Shown: positions 1 through 6,990 of the stretch, piece by piece
Layout of the letters: every line of letters begins with the position of its first letter
Position numbering within the stretch: the stretch's first letter is position 1
Assembly: GCA_023433225.1 (NCBI GenBank)
Contig: JAEZDQ010000011.1
Coordinates: 1-9,770 of the forward strand
DNA from: Bacteroidota bacterium
GTDB lineage: Bacteria > Bacteroidota > Bacteroidia > Flavobacteriales > Weeksellaceae
DNA length: 9,770 nt
Direction: 5' to 3'
Notes under the pieces: model-generated
Database searches by the model: none
The model's input: the letters and a program-made list of their open reading frames with translations, nothing else
Told to the model about the DNA's origin: nothing
Made by a program: the position numbers and the translations under genes

Positions 1-468
1 GTAATGGGCCGCGATGCAGGGTTTATCGCGCTGAACGGTGGGATTGCTTCCGGCGCGCAGGATATTTTGATCCCGGAAGAAATTGACCGCCTTGATGACT
101 TATTTGAAACCTTGGAAAGGTCTGAACAAGCGGGAAAAAATTCGAGTATCATCGTAGTGGCCGAAGGAGAAGAACTGGGCAATGTCTATGATTTGGCTAA
201 AGCGACCAAAAAGAAATTTCCCGAATACGATGTCCGCGTAACCGTTTTGGGGCACATCCAAAGAGGCGGAAACCCAAGCTGCATGGACAGGGTCTTGGCA
301 AGTCGGCTCGGTTTGGCGGCAGTAGAAGGATTGCGGGACGGAAAAACGAATGTAATGGCGGGATCACGTTCCAACAAAGTCGTTTACACCCCCATCGAAG
401 ATGCAATCAAAAAACACAATGAAATTGATCAAGAACTCATAAAACTTGCTAAAATTTTAGCTATTTAA
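1..468 (+). CDS. pfkA: ATP-dependent 6-phosphofructokinase, C-terminal part (5' end outside window)
   Basis: Phosphofructokinase phosphorylates fructose 6-phosphate to fructose 1,6-bisphosphate, the committed step of glycolysis, in the cytoplasm. The frame is open from base 1 (GTA, then ATG). That ATG is not the start: V-MGR-DAGFIAL is the internal MGR substrate-binding segment of bacterial PFKs. Also visible are AEG (residues near 54 from the window edge), matching the substrate-contacting glutamate, and VTVLGHIQRGGNPS, with the His and Arg that bind the sugar phosphate and the conserved Arg six residues before that His. The ending HNEIDQELIKLAKILAI is normal for the family. The N-terminal half, with the ATP site and catalytic Asp, lies outside the window. 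Only 19 nt separate the stop from gapA, so the two are probably cotranscribed. The family assignment is secure. Allosteric behaviour cannot be judged. Confidence 0.96.
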   Translation, partial: VMGRDAGFIALNGGIASGAQDILIPEEIDRLDDLFETLERSEQAGKNSSIIVVAEGEELGNVYDLAKATKKKFPEYDVRVTVLGHIQRGGNPSCMDRVLASRLGLAAVEGLRDGKTNVMAGSRSNKVVYTPIEDAIKKHNEIDQELIKLAKILAI

Positions 469-487
469 TAACCTAAAAAAACAAAAA

Positions 488-1492
488 ATGTCAACAATCA
501 AAGTAGGAATTAACGGTTTCGGCCGAATCGGCGGATTGGTATTCAATGCGATGCTCGAAAGAGATAACATTGAAATTGTAGGAATCAATGACCTTATCAA
601 TGCCGAATACATGGCTTATATGATGAAATATGATTCTGTTCACGGACGTTTCGATGGCGAAATCAAAATAGAAGGCGATAACTTGGTCGTGAATGGAAAA
701 ACCATTCGGATTACTTCTGAAAGAGACCCTAATAATTTGAAATGGAATGAAATTGGCGCAGACTACATCGTGGAATCTACCGGTTTATTCCTGTCCAAAG
801 ACACTGCCCAAGCCCACATCAACGCAGGTGCCAAGAAGGTAATCCTTTCGGCTCCTTCAAAAGACGATACCCCTATGTTTGTGATGGGTGTAAACCACAA
901 AGAATTAACAGACGATGTTCAGATTTTCTCAAACGCCTCTTGTACCACCAATTGTTTGGCACCTCTGGCAAAAGTGGTTCACGATAATTTTGGGATTTTG
1001 GAAGGATTAATGACCACGGTTCACGCCACCACCGCGACCCAAAGAACCGTTGACGGCCCGTCGATGAAAGACTGGCGAGGAGGCCGTTCCGCTTTGCTGA
1101 ACATCATACCGTCTTCAACCGGTGCTGCCAAAGCGGTTGGAAAAGTAATTCCTTCCTTGAATGGAAAACTTACCGGAATGTCATTCCGTGTACCGACAGC
1201 CGATGTTTCGGTAGTCGATTTAACCGTCCGACTGGAAAAAGAAACCACGTACGACGAGATTTCTGCCGCCATGAAATCCGCTTCCGAGGGAGAATTGAAA
1301 GGAATCTTAGGTTATACGGAAGATATGGTGGTTTCACAAGATTTCATTGGCGACAAAAGAACTTCCATTTTTGACAAAGATGCAGGAATCATGCTTTCGC
1401 CCACTTTTGTAAAGCTTGTTTCTTGGTATGATAATGAAACCGGATACTCCAATAAATTGACCGATCTGTTGGTTCATTCTGCTTCCTTGTAA
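488..1492 (+). CDS. gapA: Type I glyceraldehyde-3-phosphate dehydrogenase (NAD-dependent, glycolytic)
   Basis: The enzyme oxidises glyceraldehyde 3-phosphate to 1,3-bisphosphoglycerate with NAD+ and phosphate. At 334 aa it has the usual length. The N-terminal Rossmann motif is NGFGRIG (residues 9-15). An Asp in GINDL (D35) is where NAD-specific enzymes bind the adenosine ribose. The catalytic cysteine is C152 in SNASCTTNCLAPL, with its partner H179 in TTVHATTATQ. The S-loop GPSMKDWRGGRSALLNIIP and the C-terminal WYDNETGYS are both present, so the enzyme should be active. ATG at 488 is preceded by an A-rich leader (cctaaaaaaacaaaa) with no Shine-Dalgarno, as is common in this phylum. It is the second gene of a pfkA-gapA unit, ended by the hairpin about 20 nt after its stop. 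A purely gluconeogenic GapB-like role is less likely, given the pfkA link. Confidence 0.98.
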   Translation: MSTIKVGINGFGRIGGLVFNAMLERDNIEIVGINDLINAEYMAYMMKYDSVHGRFDGEIKIEGDNLVVNGKTIRITSERDPNNLKWNEIGADYIVESTGLFLSKDTAQAHINAGAKKVILSAPSKDDTPMFVMGVNHKELTDDVQIFSNASCTTNCLAPLAKVVHDNFGILEGLMTTVHATTATQRTVDGPSMKDWRGGRSALLNIIPSSTGAAKAVGKVIPSLNGKLTGMSFRVPTADVSVVDLTVRLEKETTYDEISAAMKSASEGELKGILGYTEDMVVSQDFIGDKRTSIFDKDAGIMLSPTFVKLVSWYDNETGYSNKLTDLLVHSASL

Positions 1493-1512
1493 ATCATAAA
1501 AAATAAATTCTA

Positions 1513-1546
1513 TGAAAAACCGCTGATTACTTCGGCGGTTTTTTTT
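1513..1546 (+). terminator. Rho-independent terminator after pfkA-gapA
   Basis: AAACCGC (1517-1523) pairs with GCGGTTT (1535-1541). The stem extends inward through T-G, G-C and A-T pairs to a 5-nt loop (1527-1531), and flanking A's pair with the first T's. The stem runs straight into an eight-T tract. It lies 22 nt after the gapA stop and before the sigma-factor promoter, so it separates the two transcription units. Confidence 0.92.
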
Positions 1547-1578
1547 ATGAAAAAAATCATCCTTTTAAGAATAATTTA

Positions 1579-1586
1579 TATATTTG
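1579..1586 (+). promoter_or_regulatory. Bacteroidota-type -7 element for the sigma-factor gene
   Basis: TATATTTG fits the primary-sigma -7 consensus TAnnTTTG. The -33 TTTG element is not evident at the expected distance. Transcription would start near 1592, giving a leader of about 75 nt before the ATG at 1666. Confidence 0.5.
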
Positions 1587-1665
1587 TTCCAATTAAGAAT
1601 CCAAAAAACAATTGCCTATAGAATACTTTCTACACATTTAACATTTGAAGACAAAGTAGAAAAGT

Positions 1666-2256
1666 ATGGAAATCATTGATGATTCACACTTGGTGGATGC
1701 CTACATTCTGGGGGATGAAGCAGCATTGGCCGAATTAATTGATAGGCATAAGAATAAAGTTTACGGCTTTATTTTTTCCAAAGTTTTAGACAAGAACATA
1801 GCTGAAGATATTTTTCAGGATACCTTCGTTAAAGTAATTTTGACATTAAAAGAAGGAAAGTACAACGAAGAAGGGAAATTTTTGCCGTGGGTGATGCGGA
1901 TTGCACATAATTTAAGCATTGATTATTTCCGCTCTCGCAGAAGGATGCCCATCATTGGAGAAACTTTCGTGGATGAAGACTTCAGCATTTTTGATTTTCT
2001 GGCGGACCCGGAAGACTGTTCCGAAACCAAGATTATCAAAGACCAAATCGACAAAGAACTCAGGCTCATTATTGAATACTTGCCACATGACCAACAAGAA
2101 GTTTTGAAACTCCGAATATTCAAAGGTTTAAGTTTCAAGGAAATCGCAGAAGAAACAGATGTGAGTATCAATACGGCACTGGGCCGGATGCGTTATGCGC
2201 TGATTAATTTAAGAAAAGTCATAGAAGACAAAAATCTCTCTTTGACAATGGTTTAA
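1666..2256 (+). CDS. ECF-type RNA polymerase sigma factor (sigma-70 family, regions 2 and 4 only)
   Basis: This 196-aa protein has the two-domain layout of extracytoplasmic-function sigma factors. Region 2 (about residues 20-93) includes AEDIFQDTFVKV, which contacts core polymerase, and FLPWVMRIAHNLSIDYFRSR, which melts and reads the -10 region. An acidic linker (102-125) follows. Region 4 (about 134-186) carries the helix-turn-helix LSFKEIAEETDVSINTALGR that reads the -35 region. Regions 1.1, 1.2 and 3 are absent. No anti-sigma gene lies beside it, unlike the FecI/FecR-type sigma genes common in this phylum, and no TonB receptor is near. The next gene is a very small one, with a shared terminator after it. 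The start at 1666 gives a normal N-terminus. Its regulon and inducing signal cannot be read from the sequence. Confidence 0.93.
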   Translation: MEIIDDSHLVDAYILGDEAALAELIDRHKNKVYGFIFSKVLDKNIAEDIFQDTFVKVILTLKEGKYNEEGKFLPWVMRIAHNLSIDYFRSRRRMPIIGETFVDEDFSIFDFLADPEDCSETKIIKDQIDKELRLIIEYLPHDQQEVLKLRIFKGLSFKEIAEETDVSINTALGRMRYALINLRKVIEDKNLSLTMV

Positions 2257-2311
2257 TAAAATAATTAGTAACAGTTTGCAATATAATTTTTAGTGTAGCG
2301 TTGTAATTAAT

Positions 2312-2473
2312 ATGCACTCAAAATTATTGTCTATGAAGCAAAATTACTCTTTGGTCGGTGGAACATTATCACCGAAGGATTCAACAATCCGCAATATTTT
2401 AAATTTTTCAAAAACATTATCAGTTATTAGAAGTGGTGTCTTGAAGCAAAACATTGTTTGCTTCAAGAATTAA
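2312..2473 (+). CDS. Small protein of unknown function (53 aa, or 46 aa from the second ATG) downstream of the sigma factor
   Basis: The frame opens at ATG 2312. A second in-frame ATG at 2333 gives MKQNYSLVGGTLSPKD and may be the true start; neither has a Shine-Dalgarno. The core SPKDSTIRNILNFSKTLSV (residues 20-38 of the long form) looks like a short amphipathic helix. It recalls, from memory and unchecked, tiny proteins with a TI..IL.FSK.L pattern found in Bacteroidota genomes and often left unannotated. There is no signal peptide, membrane segment or Cys pair. It sits 55 nt after the sigma-factor stop, and the terminator hairpin starts 2 nt after its own stop, so it is probably the last gene of that unit. 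A weak separate promoter (TTTG 2275-2278, TAGCGTTG 2296-2303) is possible, but the spacing is short. The link to the sigma factor is only positional. Being coding at all is an inference. Confidence 0.6.
   Translation: MHSKLLSMKQNYSLVGGTLSPKDSTIRNILNFSKTLSVIRSGVLKQNIVCFKN
2439..2468 (+). repeat. Perfect 12-bp inverted repeat inside the 3' end of the small gene
   Basis: TCTTGAAGCAAA (2439-2450) and TTTGCTTCAAGA (2457-2468) are exact reverse complements around a 6-nt loop (acattg). The repeat forms the last codons of the small gene, and the terminator stem begins 7 nt later. It has no T-tract of its own, so it is unlikely to be a terminator by itself. It could stabilise the RNA end or regulate expression. 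Confidence 0.8.
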
Positions 2474-2475
2474 AG

Positions 2476-2515
2476 AAAGAGGGAAGTAGTTAAAAACTTC
2501 CCTCTTTTTATTTTT
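2476..2515 (+). terminator. Rho-independent terminator after the sigma factor and small gene
   Basis: AAAGAGGGAAG (2476-2486) pairs perfectly with CTTCCCTCTTT (2497-2507), plus one more T-A pair inside. The stem is followed by TT, A and a second run of T's. It starts 2 nt after the small gene's stop. Confidence 0.92.
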
Positions 2516-2596
2516 GGCTTCTTCTTTGCTATTCCCTCTCTGATTTAACAATTTGGATACTCAATTCCTATTTGTTTTTAATTAATTTTTACTCAC

Positions 2597-3601
2597 ATGA
2601 AAAGATTTACTCAATTCTTAATCATATTGGTAATCGCCATATTGATTATCCCCTTGTTCTTACCCAAAACAATCAGTGCGGAAGTCGAACACGAATTCAA
2701 ACATCCTGTCGGGATTGTTTATGAAGAATTTAATAACCTGAAGGAATTTTCGGAATGGGAACCTTGGACCCATGGGGATTCTGCAGTTGAAAAATCTTAT
2801 TTTTCGCCCTACCGTGACGAGGGAGCCGGATACAAATGGCTAAAGGCCGGAAATTCCCAAAGTGGTGAAATTCTCATTTTAAAAACGGAACAAAACCAAT
2901 TCGTGGAAATGGAGTTAGAAGGTTGGGACATTGGGGAAACCGCTCAAATGAAAGTAGAATTCACACCCGTAAACGCGGAAAAGACCAAACTAAAATGGTA
3001 TGTGGAGAGCGAAGAAATCGGCTATTTCTCGCGGTATTACAGCTATTATTCTTCCAAAAAACTCAAAGAAAAATTAGAAGATGGTTTAACCTTTTTGGAT
3101 GAACGCTTGAAATCTGCCGCACTCACGCCCGAACAAGCCCAATCCCTGTTGCCGGGAAAAATACAGACCGAAATGTTTGAAGGCGGAAAATTGATAACCA
3201 TCCTCAACGAAACTTCACTTGACCAAGAAGAAATCAATACCGCATCCGAAGAATCTTTCGGAAAGTTATACAGTTTCCTGGTAGATTATATTAAAATCCC
3301 TCCTCAGAATATGGGCAAACCAACCACCTATTATGAATACATCGACACCGCTTCCAAAAAAGCAAAATTCTATTGCGGTTATCCTATCACAGAAAGCATA
3401 AAACCGGAAGAAGATATGCAGTTGTTCTCGCTTCCTGCCGGTGAAACCTTGGTTTCTATCCACAAGGGAAGCTATAATTCCCTTCCGCAAAAAATTGAAG
3501 AAATGAAGCAATATGCGACAAAAAATAAAATCAAATTAGGCAATTCTCATTGGAAAACCTACCTCAACGATTCAGAAGCCGTAAAAGATACGAATGAATA
3601 G
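2597..3601 (+). CDS. Membrane-anchored SRPBCC plus GyrI-like domain protein, apparently cut short by an in-frame TAG
   Basis: The 334-aa product starts with a short positive end and one hydrophobic segment (residues 5-23, FLIILVIAILIIPLFL), with no lipobox or clear cleavage site, so it is probably a membrane anchor. Residues about 28-172 resemble an SRPBCC/START-like ligand-binding fold, with WEPWTHGDS, YFSPYRDEGAGYKW and a long helix at 155-172. Residues about 185-325 resemble a GyrI-like effector-binding domain, ending in HWKTYLNDSEAV. This domain pairing is known in Bacteroidota but has no defined role. Small-molecule binding is the usual guess. Reading past the TAG gives, in frame, HTKIYIPIQ and then TAA at 3629-3631. 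That matches the closing strand typical of GyrI-like domains, so the full gene was probably 2597-3631 (344 codons plus stop). Domain calls are by eye. It stands alone between two terminators. Confidence 0.8.
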   Translation: MKRFTQFLIILVIAILIIPLFLPKTISAEVEHEFKHPVGIVYEEFNNLKEFSEWEPWTHGDSAVEKSYFSPYRDEGAGYKWLKAGNSQSGEILILKTEQNQFVEMELEGWDIGETAQMKVEFTPVNAEKTKLKWYVESEEIGYFSRYYSYYSSKKLKEKLEDGLTFLDERLKSAALTPEQAQSLLPGKIQTEMFEGGKLITILNETSLDQEEINTASEESFGKLYSFLVDYIKIPPQNMGKPTTYYEYIDTASKKAKFYCGYPITESIKPEEDMQLFSLPAGETLVSIHKGSYNSLPQKIEEMKQYATKNKIKLGNSHWKTYLNDSEAVKDTNE

Positions 3602-3647
3602 CACACCAAGATTTACATTCCCATTCAATAAAAATAAATCAGAAATT

Positions 3648-3682
3648 TAAAAAGTGCTCCGATGACAGAGCACTTTTTTTTT
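3648..3682 (+). terminator. Rho-independent terminator before uvrA
   Basis: AAAAGTGCTC (3650-3659) pairs with GAGCACTTTT (3668-3677) around an 8-nt loop, and further T's follow to 3682. It lies 17 nt past the TAA at 3629-3631 and 47 nt past the TAG. Its T-tract sits where the -33 region of the uvrA promoter would be. Confidence 0.9.
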
Positions 3683-3697
3683 CGCCACTAATTCCCG

Positions 3698-3705
3698 TAA
3701 CTTTG
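3698..3705 (+). promoter_or_regulatory. Bacteroidota-type -7 element for uvrA
   Basis: TAACTTTG is an exact match to TAnnTTTG and ends 12 nt before the uvrA ATG. The expected -33 position (near 3675-3678) holds only T's from the terminator, close to but not exactly TTTG. If used, transcription would begin near 3710-3712. Confidence 0.6.
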
Positions 3706-3717
3706 TGCGATTTTTAA

Positions 3718-6543
3718 ATGATGAACGATTTTATAGAAGTTTACGGTGCCCGGGAACACAATCTCAAAGACATAGACCTGAAAATCCCACGCAAAAAACT
3801 CGTGGTTATAACGGGTCTCAGCGGAAGCGGCAAATCTTCACTTGCTTTCGATACGATTTATGCCGAAGGCCAACGCCGCTACATCGAAACTTTTTCTGCC
3901 TATGCCCGTCAGTTTTTGGGTGGTATGGAACGACCCGATGTCGATAAAATTGAGGGGCTTTCACCCGTCATCGCTATCGAACAAAAAACTACTTCCAAAA
4001 GTCCTCGTTCTACCGTGGGGACCATTACAGAGGTTTATGACTTTTTACGTTTGTTGTACGCCCGCGCTTCCACCGCTTATTCTTACAATACGGGTGAGGA
4101 AATGGTAAGTTATACCGACGAACAAATTAAGGATTTAATCCAAGAGAATTTTCAAGGTAAAAAAATAGCCATCCTTTCGCCTTTAGTCCGTTCCCGGAAA
4201 GGACATTACCGGGAGCTTTTCGCACAAATTGCCAAACGGGGTTACATGGAGGTTCGTGTCAACGGCGAAGTTTTGGATATTATGCCCGGAATGAAACTCG
4301 ATCGGTACAAAACCCATGACATTGAATTGCTCATCGATAAATTGAACCTTAAAGATTCCGTATCCGATGAGCGTTTGAAAAGTTCCATCGACACTGCCAT
4401 GCAGCAAGGTGAAAATGTAATGATGGTTTTGGATTATGAAACCAATGAAGCTCGTTATTATAGCCGGAATTTGATGTGCCCGACAAGCGGTATCTCCTAC
4501 CCTATGCCCGAACCTAATTCGTTTTCTTTTAATTCGCCAAAGGGAGCCTGTCCAACTTGCAATGGTTTGGGGGAATTGAAAGAAGTCAGCTTGGACAAAG
4601 TTTTTCCCGATCCGAACCGCAGTTTTAAAAATGGGATGATTGCACCTTTGGTCGAATTGAAAAATATGGTGAGACTGAAAAAACAAATTGAATCCATTTA
4701 TGCCAAACACAATGAAAATCTGGATACTCCATATAAAAAACTGAAAAAGGAACTGATTCATGATATTTTATACGGAGTGAAAGAAACCGTTGATGTACAA
4801 CTCAAGTTCGCTGATGTCAATAAAATATATAAAATTGATTTCGAAGGAATTATCCCTTATTTAGAAGAGTTATTAAGCGACAAAATGAATCCTTCTTCCC
4901 ATTCGGTTTCGCGAAAATTTTCCAAACAAGTCCGCTGTACCGATTGTGAAGGTTACCGTCTCAACCGGGAATCGCTTCATTTCAAAATCGATCAAAAACA
5001 CATTGGGGAGGTCGCTCATTTCGACTTAAGGTTTTTGCATAATTGGATCAACGTTTTAGATAAAAAATTAGACGGAAAACAGAAAAAAATTGCGGAAGAA
5101 ATTTTGAAAGAAATCAGCACAAGGTTGAACTTCCTTTTAGATGTCGGGCTGGATTACCTTTCCTTAGACCGTCCATCCAAATCTCTTTCGGGTGGGGAAG
5201 CACAGCGAATCCGATTAGCAACTCAAATCGGTTCACAGTTAGTCAATGTGCTTTATATCTTGGATGAACCATCCATTGGGCTGCACCAGCGGGACAACAT
5301 CAAATTAATCGATTCACTCAAAAAACTGCGCGATATCGGGAATTCCGTTTTGGTAGTGGAGCATGACAAAGACATGATTCTCGAATCGGATTATGTCATT
5401 GACATCGGCCCGAGAGCGGGAAGAAAAGGTGGTAGAGTCGTTTGGCAGGGTGAACCGAAAGATATTTCCAAAGCCCATACACTGACTTCGGATTACATCA
5501 ACGGCGATTTAAAAATTGAAATTCCGGACAAACGGCGAGAAGGAAACGGAAAATCCATTAAACTGACCGGAGCCACAGGAAATAACCTTAAAAATGTCAA
5601 TCTGGAAATCCCTTTGGGGAAATTGATTGTAGTCACAGGTGTTTCCGGAAGCGGAAAATCAACCCTGATTACAGAGACTTTGTATCCGATTTTGAGTAAA
5701 CATTTTTATCGCTCCGAATTAGAGCCCATGCCGTATAAAAAAATCGAAGGACTGGAAAATTTGGACAAAGTAATTGAGGTTGACCAATCACCGATCGGTC
5801 GCACTCCTCGCTCAAATCCAGCTACTTATACCAATCTGTTTTCGGATATCCGGAATTTGTTTACCCAATTGCCGGAAGCCAAAATCCGTGGTTATAAACC
5901 GGGGCGTTTCTCATTCAACGTAAAAGGCGGAAGATGCGAAACCTGCGAGGGTGCCGGGTTGAAAGTCATCGAAATGAATTTCTTGCCCGATGTGTACGTT
6001 CCTTGTGAAACTTGTAACGGCAAACGGTTTAACCGCGAAACATTGGAAATCCGATACAAAGGGAAATCAATCGCCGATATTTTGGACATGACTGTAAATG
6101 AAGCCGTTGAATTCTTTGAACCCATTCCTAAGATTTTCCGAAGTGTGAAAACCCTGCAAGAAGTCGGCTTAGGTTACATCACCTTGGGGCAACAATCTAC
6201 AACCCTTTCCGGCGGCGAAGCCCAGCGGGTAAAACTCGCGTCGGAACTGAGCAAAAGACAAACCGGAAAAACCATTTACATCCTCGACGAACCCACAACA
6301 GGATTGCATTTTGAAGACATTCGTGTTTTGATGGATGTCATCAACCAAATAGTAAATCATGGCAATACGGTCATCATCATCGAACATAACCTGGATGTGA
6401 TCAAACTCGCAGACCATGTAATTGACATCGGTCCGGACGGCGGTGAAAAAGGCGGAACTATCGTAGCGAAGGGAACTCCTGAAGAAATTGTAAAAAATAC
6501 AAAAAGTATCACCGGAAAGTTTTTGAAGGAGGAGCTTATTTGA
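3718..6543 (+). CDS. uvrA: Excinuclease ABC subunit A (UvrA), nucleotide excision repair ATPase
   Basis: UvrA dimers find DNA lesions and load UvrB to start nucleotide excision repair. At 941 aa it is full length, with the tandem ABC layout. First half: Walker A GLSGSGKS (33-40), signature LSGGEAQR (490-497), Walker B YILDEP (513-518). Second half: Walker A GVSGSGKST (641-649), signature LSGGEAQR (830-837), Walker B YILDEPTTGLH (854-864). Zinc-module cysteines are C407/C410 and C740, C743, C763, C766. The first module is C254, S257, C278, C281, so a serine stands where many UvrAs have the second Cys. Two ATGs are adjacent (3718, 3721) and either could be used. The gene has its own promoter just after a terminator and is probably monocistronic. 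No SOS-type operator was recognised. Confidence 0.98.
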   Translation: MMNDFIEVYGAREHNLKDIDLKIPRKKLVVITGLSGSGKSSLAFDTIYAEGQRRYIETFSAYARQFLGGMERPDVDKIEGLSPVIAIEQKTTSKSPRSTVGTITEVYDFLRLLYARASTAYSYNTGEEMVSYTDEQIKDLIQENFQGKKIAILSPLVRSRKGHYRELFAQIAKRGYMEVRVNGEVLDIMPGMKLDRYKTHDIELLIDKLNLKDSVSDERLKSSIDTAMQQGENVMMVLDYETNEARYYSRNLMCPTSGISYPMPEPNSFSFNSPKGACPTCNGLGELKEVSLDKVFPDPNRSFKNGMIAPLVELKNMVRLKKQIESIYAKHNENLDTPYKKLKKELIHDILYGVKETVDVQLKFADVNKIYKIDFEGIIPYLEELLSDKMNPSSHSVSRKFSKQVRCTDCEGYRLNRESLHFKIDQKHIGEVAHFDLRFLHNWINVLDKKLDGKQKKIAEEILKEISTRLNFLLDVGLDYLSLDRPSKSLSGGEAQRIRLATQIGSQLVNVLYILDEPSIGLHQRDNIKLIDSLKKLRDIGNSVLVVEHDKDMILESDYVIDIGPRAGRKGGRVVWQGEPKDISKAHTLTSDYINGDLKIEIPDKRREGNGKSIKLTGATGNNLKNVNLEIPLGKLIVVTGVSGSGKSTLITETLYPILSKHFYRSELEPMPYKKIEGLENLDKVIEVDQSPIGRTPRSNPATYTNLFSDIRNLFTQLPEAKIRGYKPGRFSFNVKGGRCETCEGAGLKVIEMNFLPDVYVPCETCNGKRFNRETLEIRYKGKSIADILDMTVNEAVEFFEPIPKIFRSVKTLQEVGLGYITLGQQSTTLSGGEAQRVKLASELSKRQTGKTIYILDEPTTGLHFEDIRVLMDVINQIVNHGNTVIIIEHNLDVIKLADHVIDIGPDGGEKGGTIVAKGTPEEIVKNTKSITGKFLKEELI

Positions 6544-6573
6544 TTCATTTTGAATTCAAAACATTAAATGAAT

Positions 6574-6954
6574 TTACATTCCGACGGTCTCATAAATATA
6601 GCATATTCTATTCTCTATGTTTATAAATACCTTGATCGCTCAAATTCATTATTTTGGTCTTTTGCATAAATCAAGTAATTTTCATCCTGCCCAATCATTA
6701 TTCACCGTATCAATTTCTAATTCATTGTATTCAACAAATTCATCAAACCAATTCTCATCCGTTTTGAACTTAAGAAACAGTTCATATTCAAGTGAAAAAT
6801 GAGGCGACTGATAATAGGCACCTTTAATTAATTGAATTTCTTTTGGCAGCTCAGTTCCCGACCAATATTGATATACTTCTTTGGCATCTGTGGTTTCAAT
6901 TTTTGAACAACTTGTCAAAAGAAAAGTCAAACTTAATCCCATTAATATTTTCAT
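6574..6954 (-). pseudogene. Small lipoprotein gene with two compensating single-base frameshifts
   Basis: From ATG at 6954 the protein starts MKILMGLSLTFLLTSC, a lipoprotein signal with lipobox LTSC and Cys at residue 16, so it should be exported and lipidated. The mature part has EVYQYWSGTELPKEIQLIKG and ENWFDEFVEYNEL, then ends at TGA (6682-6684) after NNDWAG. The protein-like sequence continues across frames: +1 frame QDENYLIYAKDQ...FERSRY, then back in the first frame FINIENRICYIYETVGM to TAA at 6574-6576. Removing one G from the GGG run near 6691-6693 and adding one T to the TTT run near 6623-6627 would give one 126-aa frame. The SRYF...CYIYE ending resembles, from memory, small Flavobacteriia lipoproteins of unknown function. 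A longer start at 6993 is unlikely, because the promoter motif overlaps it. It converges on uvrA with 30 bp between. Confidence 0.75.
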
Positions 6955-6990
6955 CGGTTTTAGTGAATTATGTGAAATATAACTAATTCT

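Noticed and set aside
1547..1621. Short frame MKKIILLRIIYIFVP with a signal-like look, right after the gapA terminator
   Set aside because: Only 24 codons. Its ATG sits directly after the terminator T-tract, and the frame covers the sigma-factor promoter element, so it is probably not translated.
2525..2574. Possible promoter for the SRPBCC/GyrI-like gene (TTTG at 2525-2528 and ACAATTTG at 2548-2555, or the TATTTG at 2569-2574)
   Set aside because: Each candidate fails the TAnnTTTG consensus at the TA positions or in spacing. A promoter must exist in this gap, but it cannot be chosen by eye.
4183..4761. Open frame of 192 codons on the minus strand inside uvrA
   Set aside because: It lies wholly antisense to a well-conserved UvrA region, and its protein is low-complexity and unlike any family I recognise. 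It is a shadow of uvrA codon use.
6543..6573. Inverted repeat between uvrA and the lipoprotein gene (ATTCATTT with AAATGAAT, enclosing the palindrome TTTTGAATTCAAAA)
   Set aside because: It is almost pure A/T with a long loop and no G/C stem, too weak to call as a terminator. It may be chance in AT-rich spacer.
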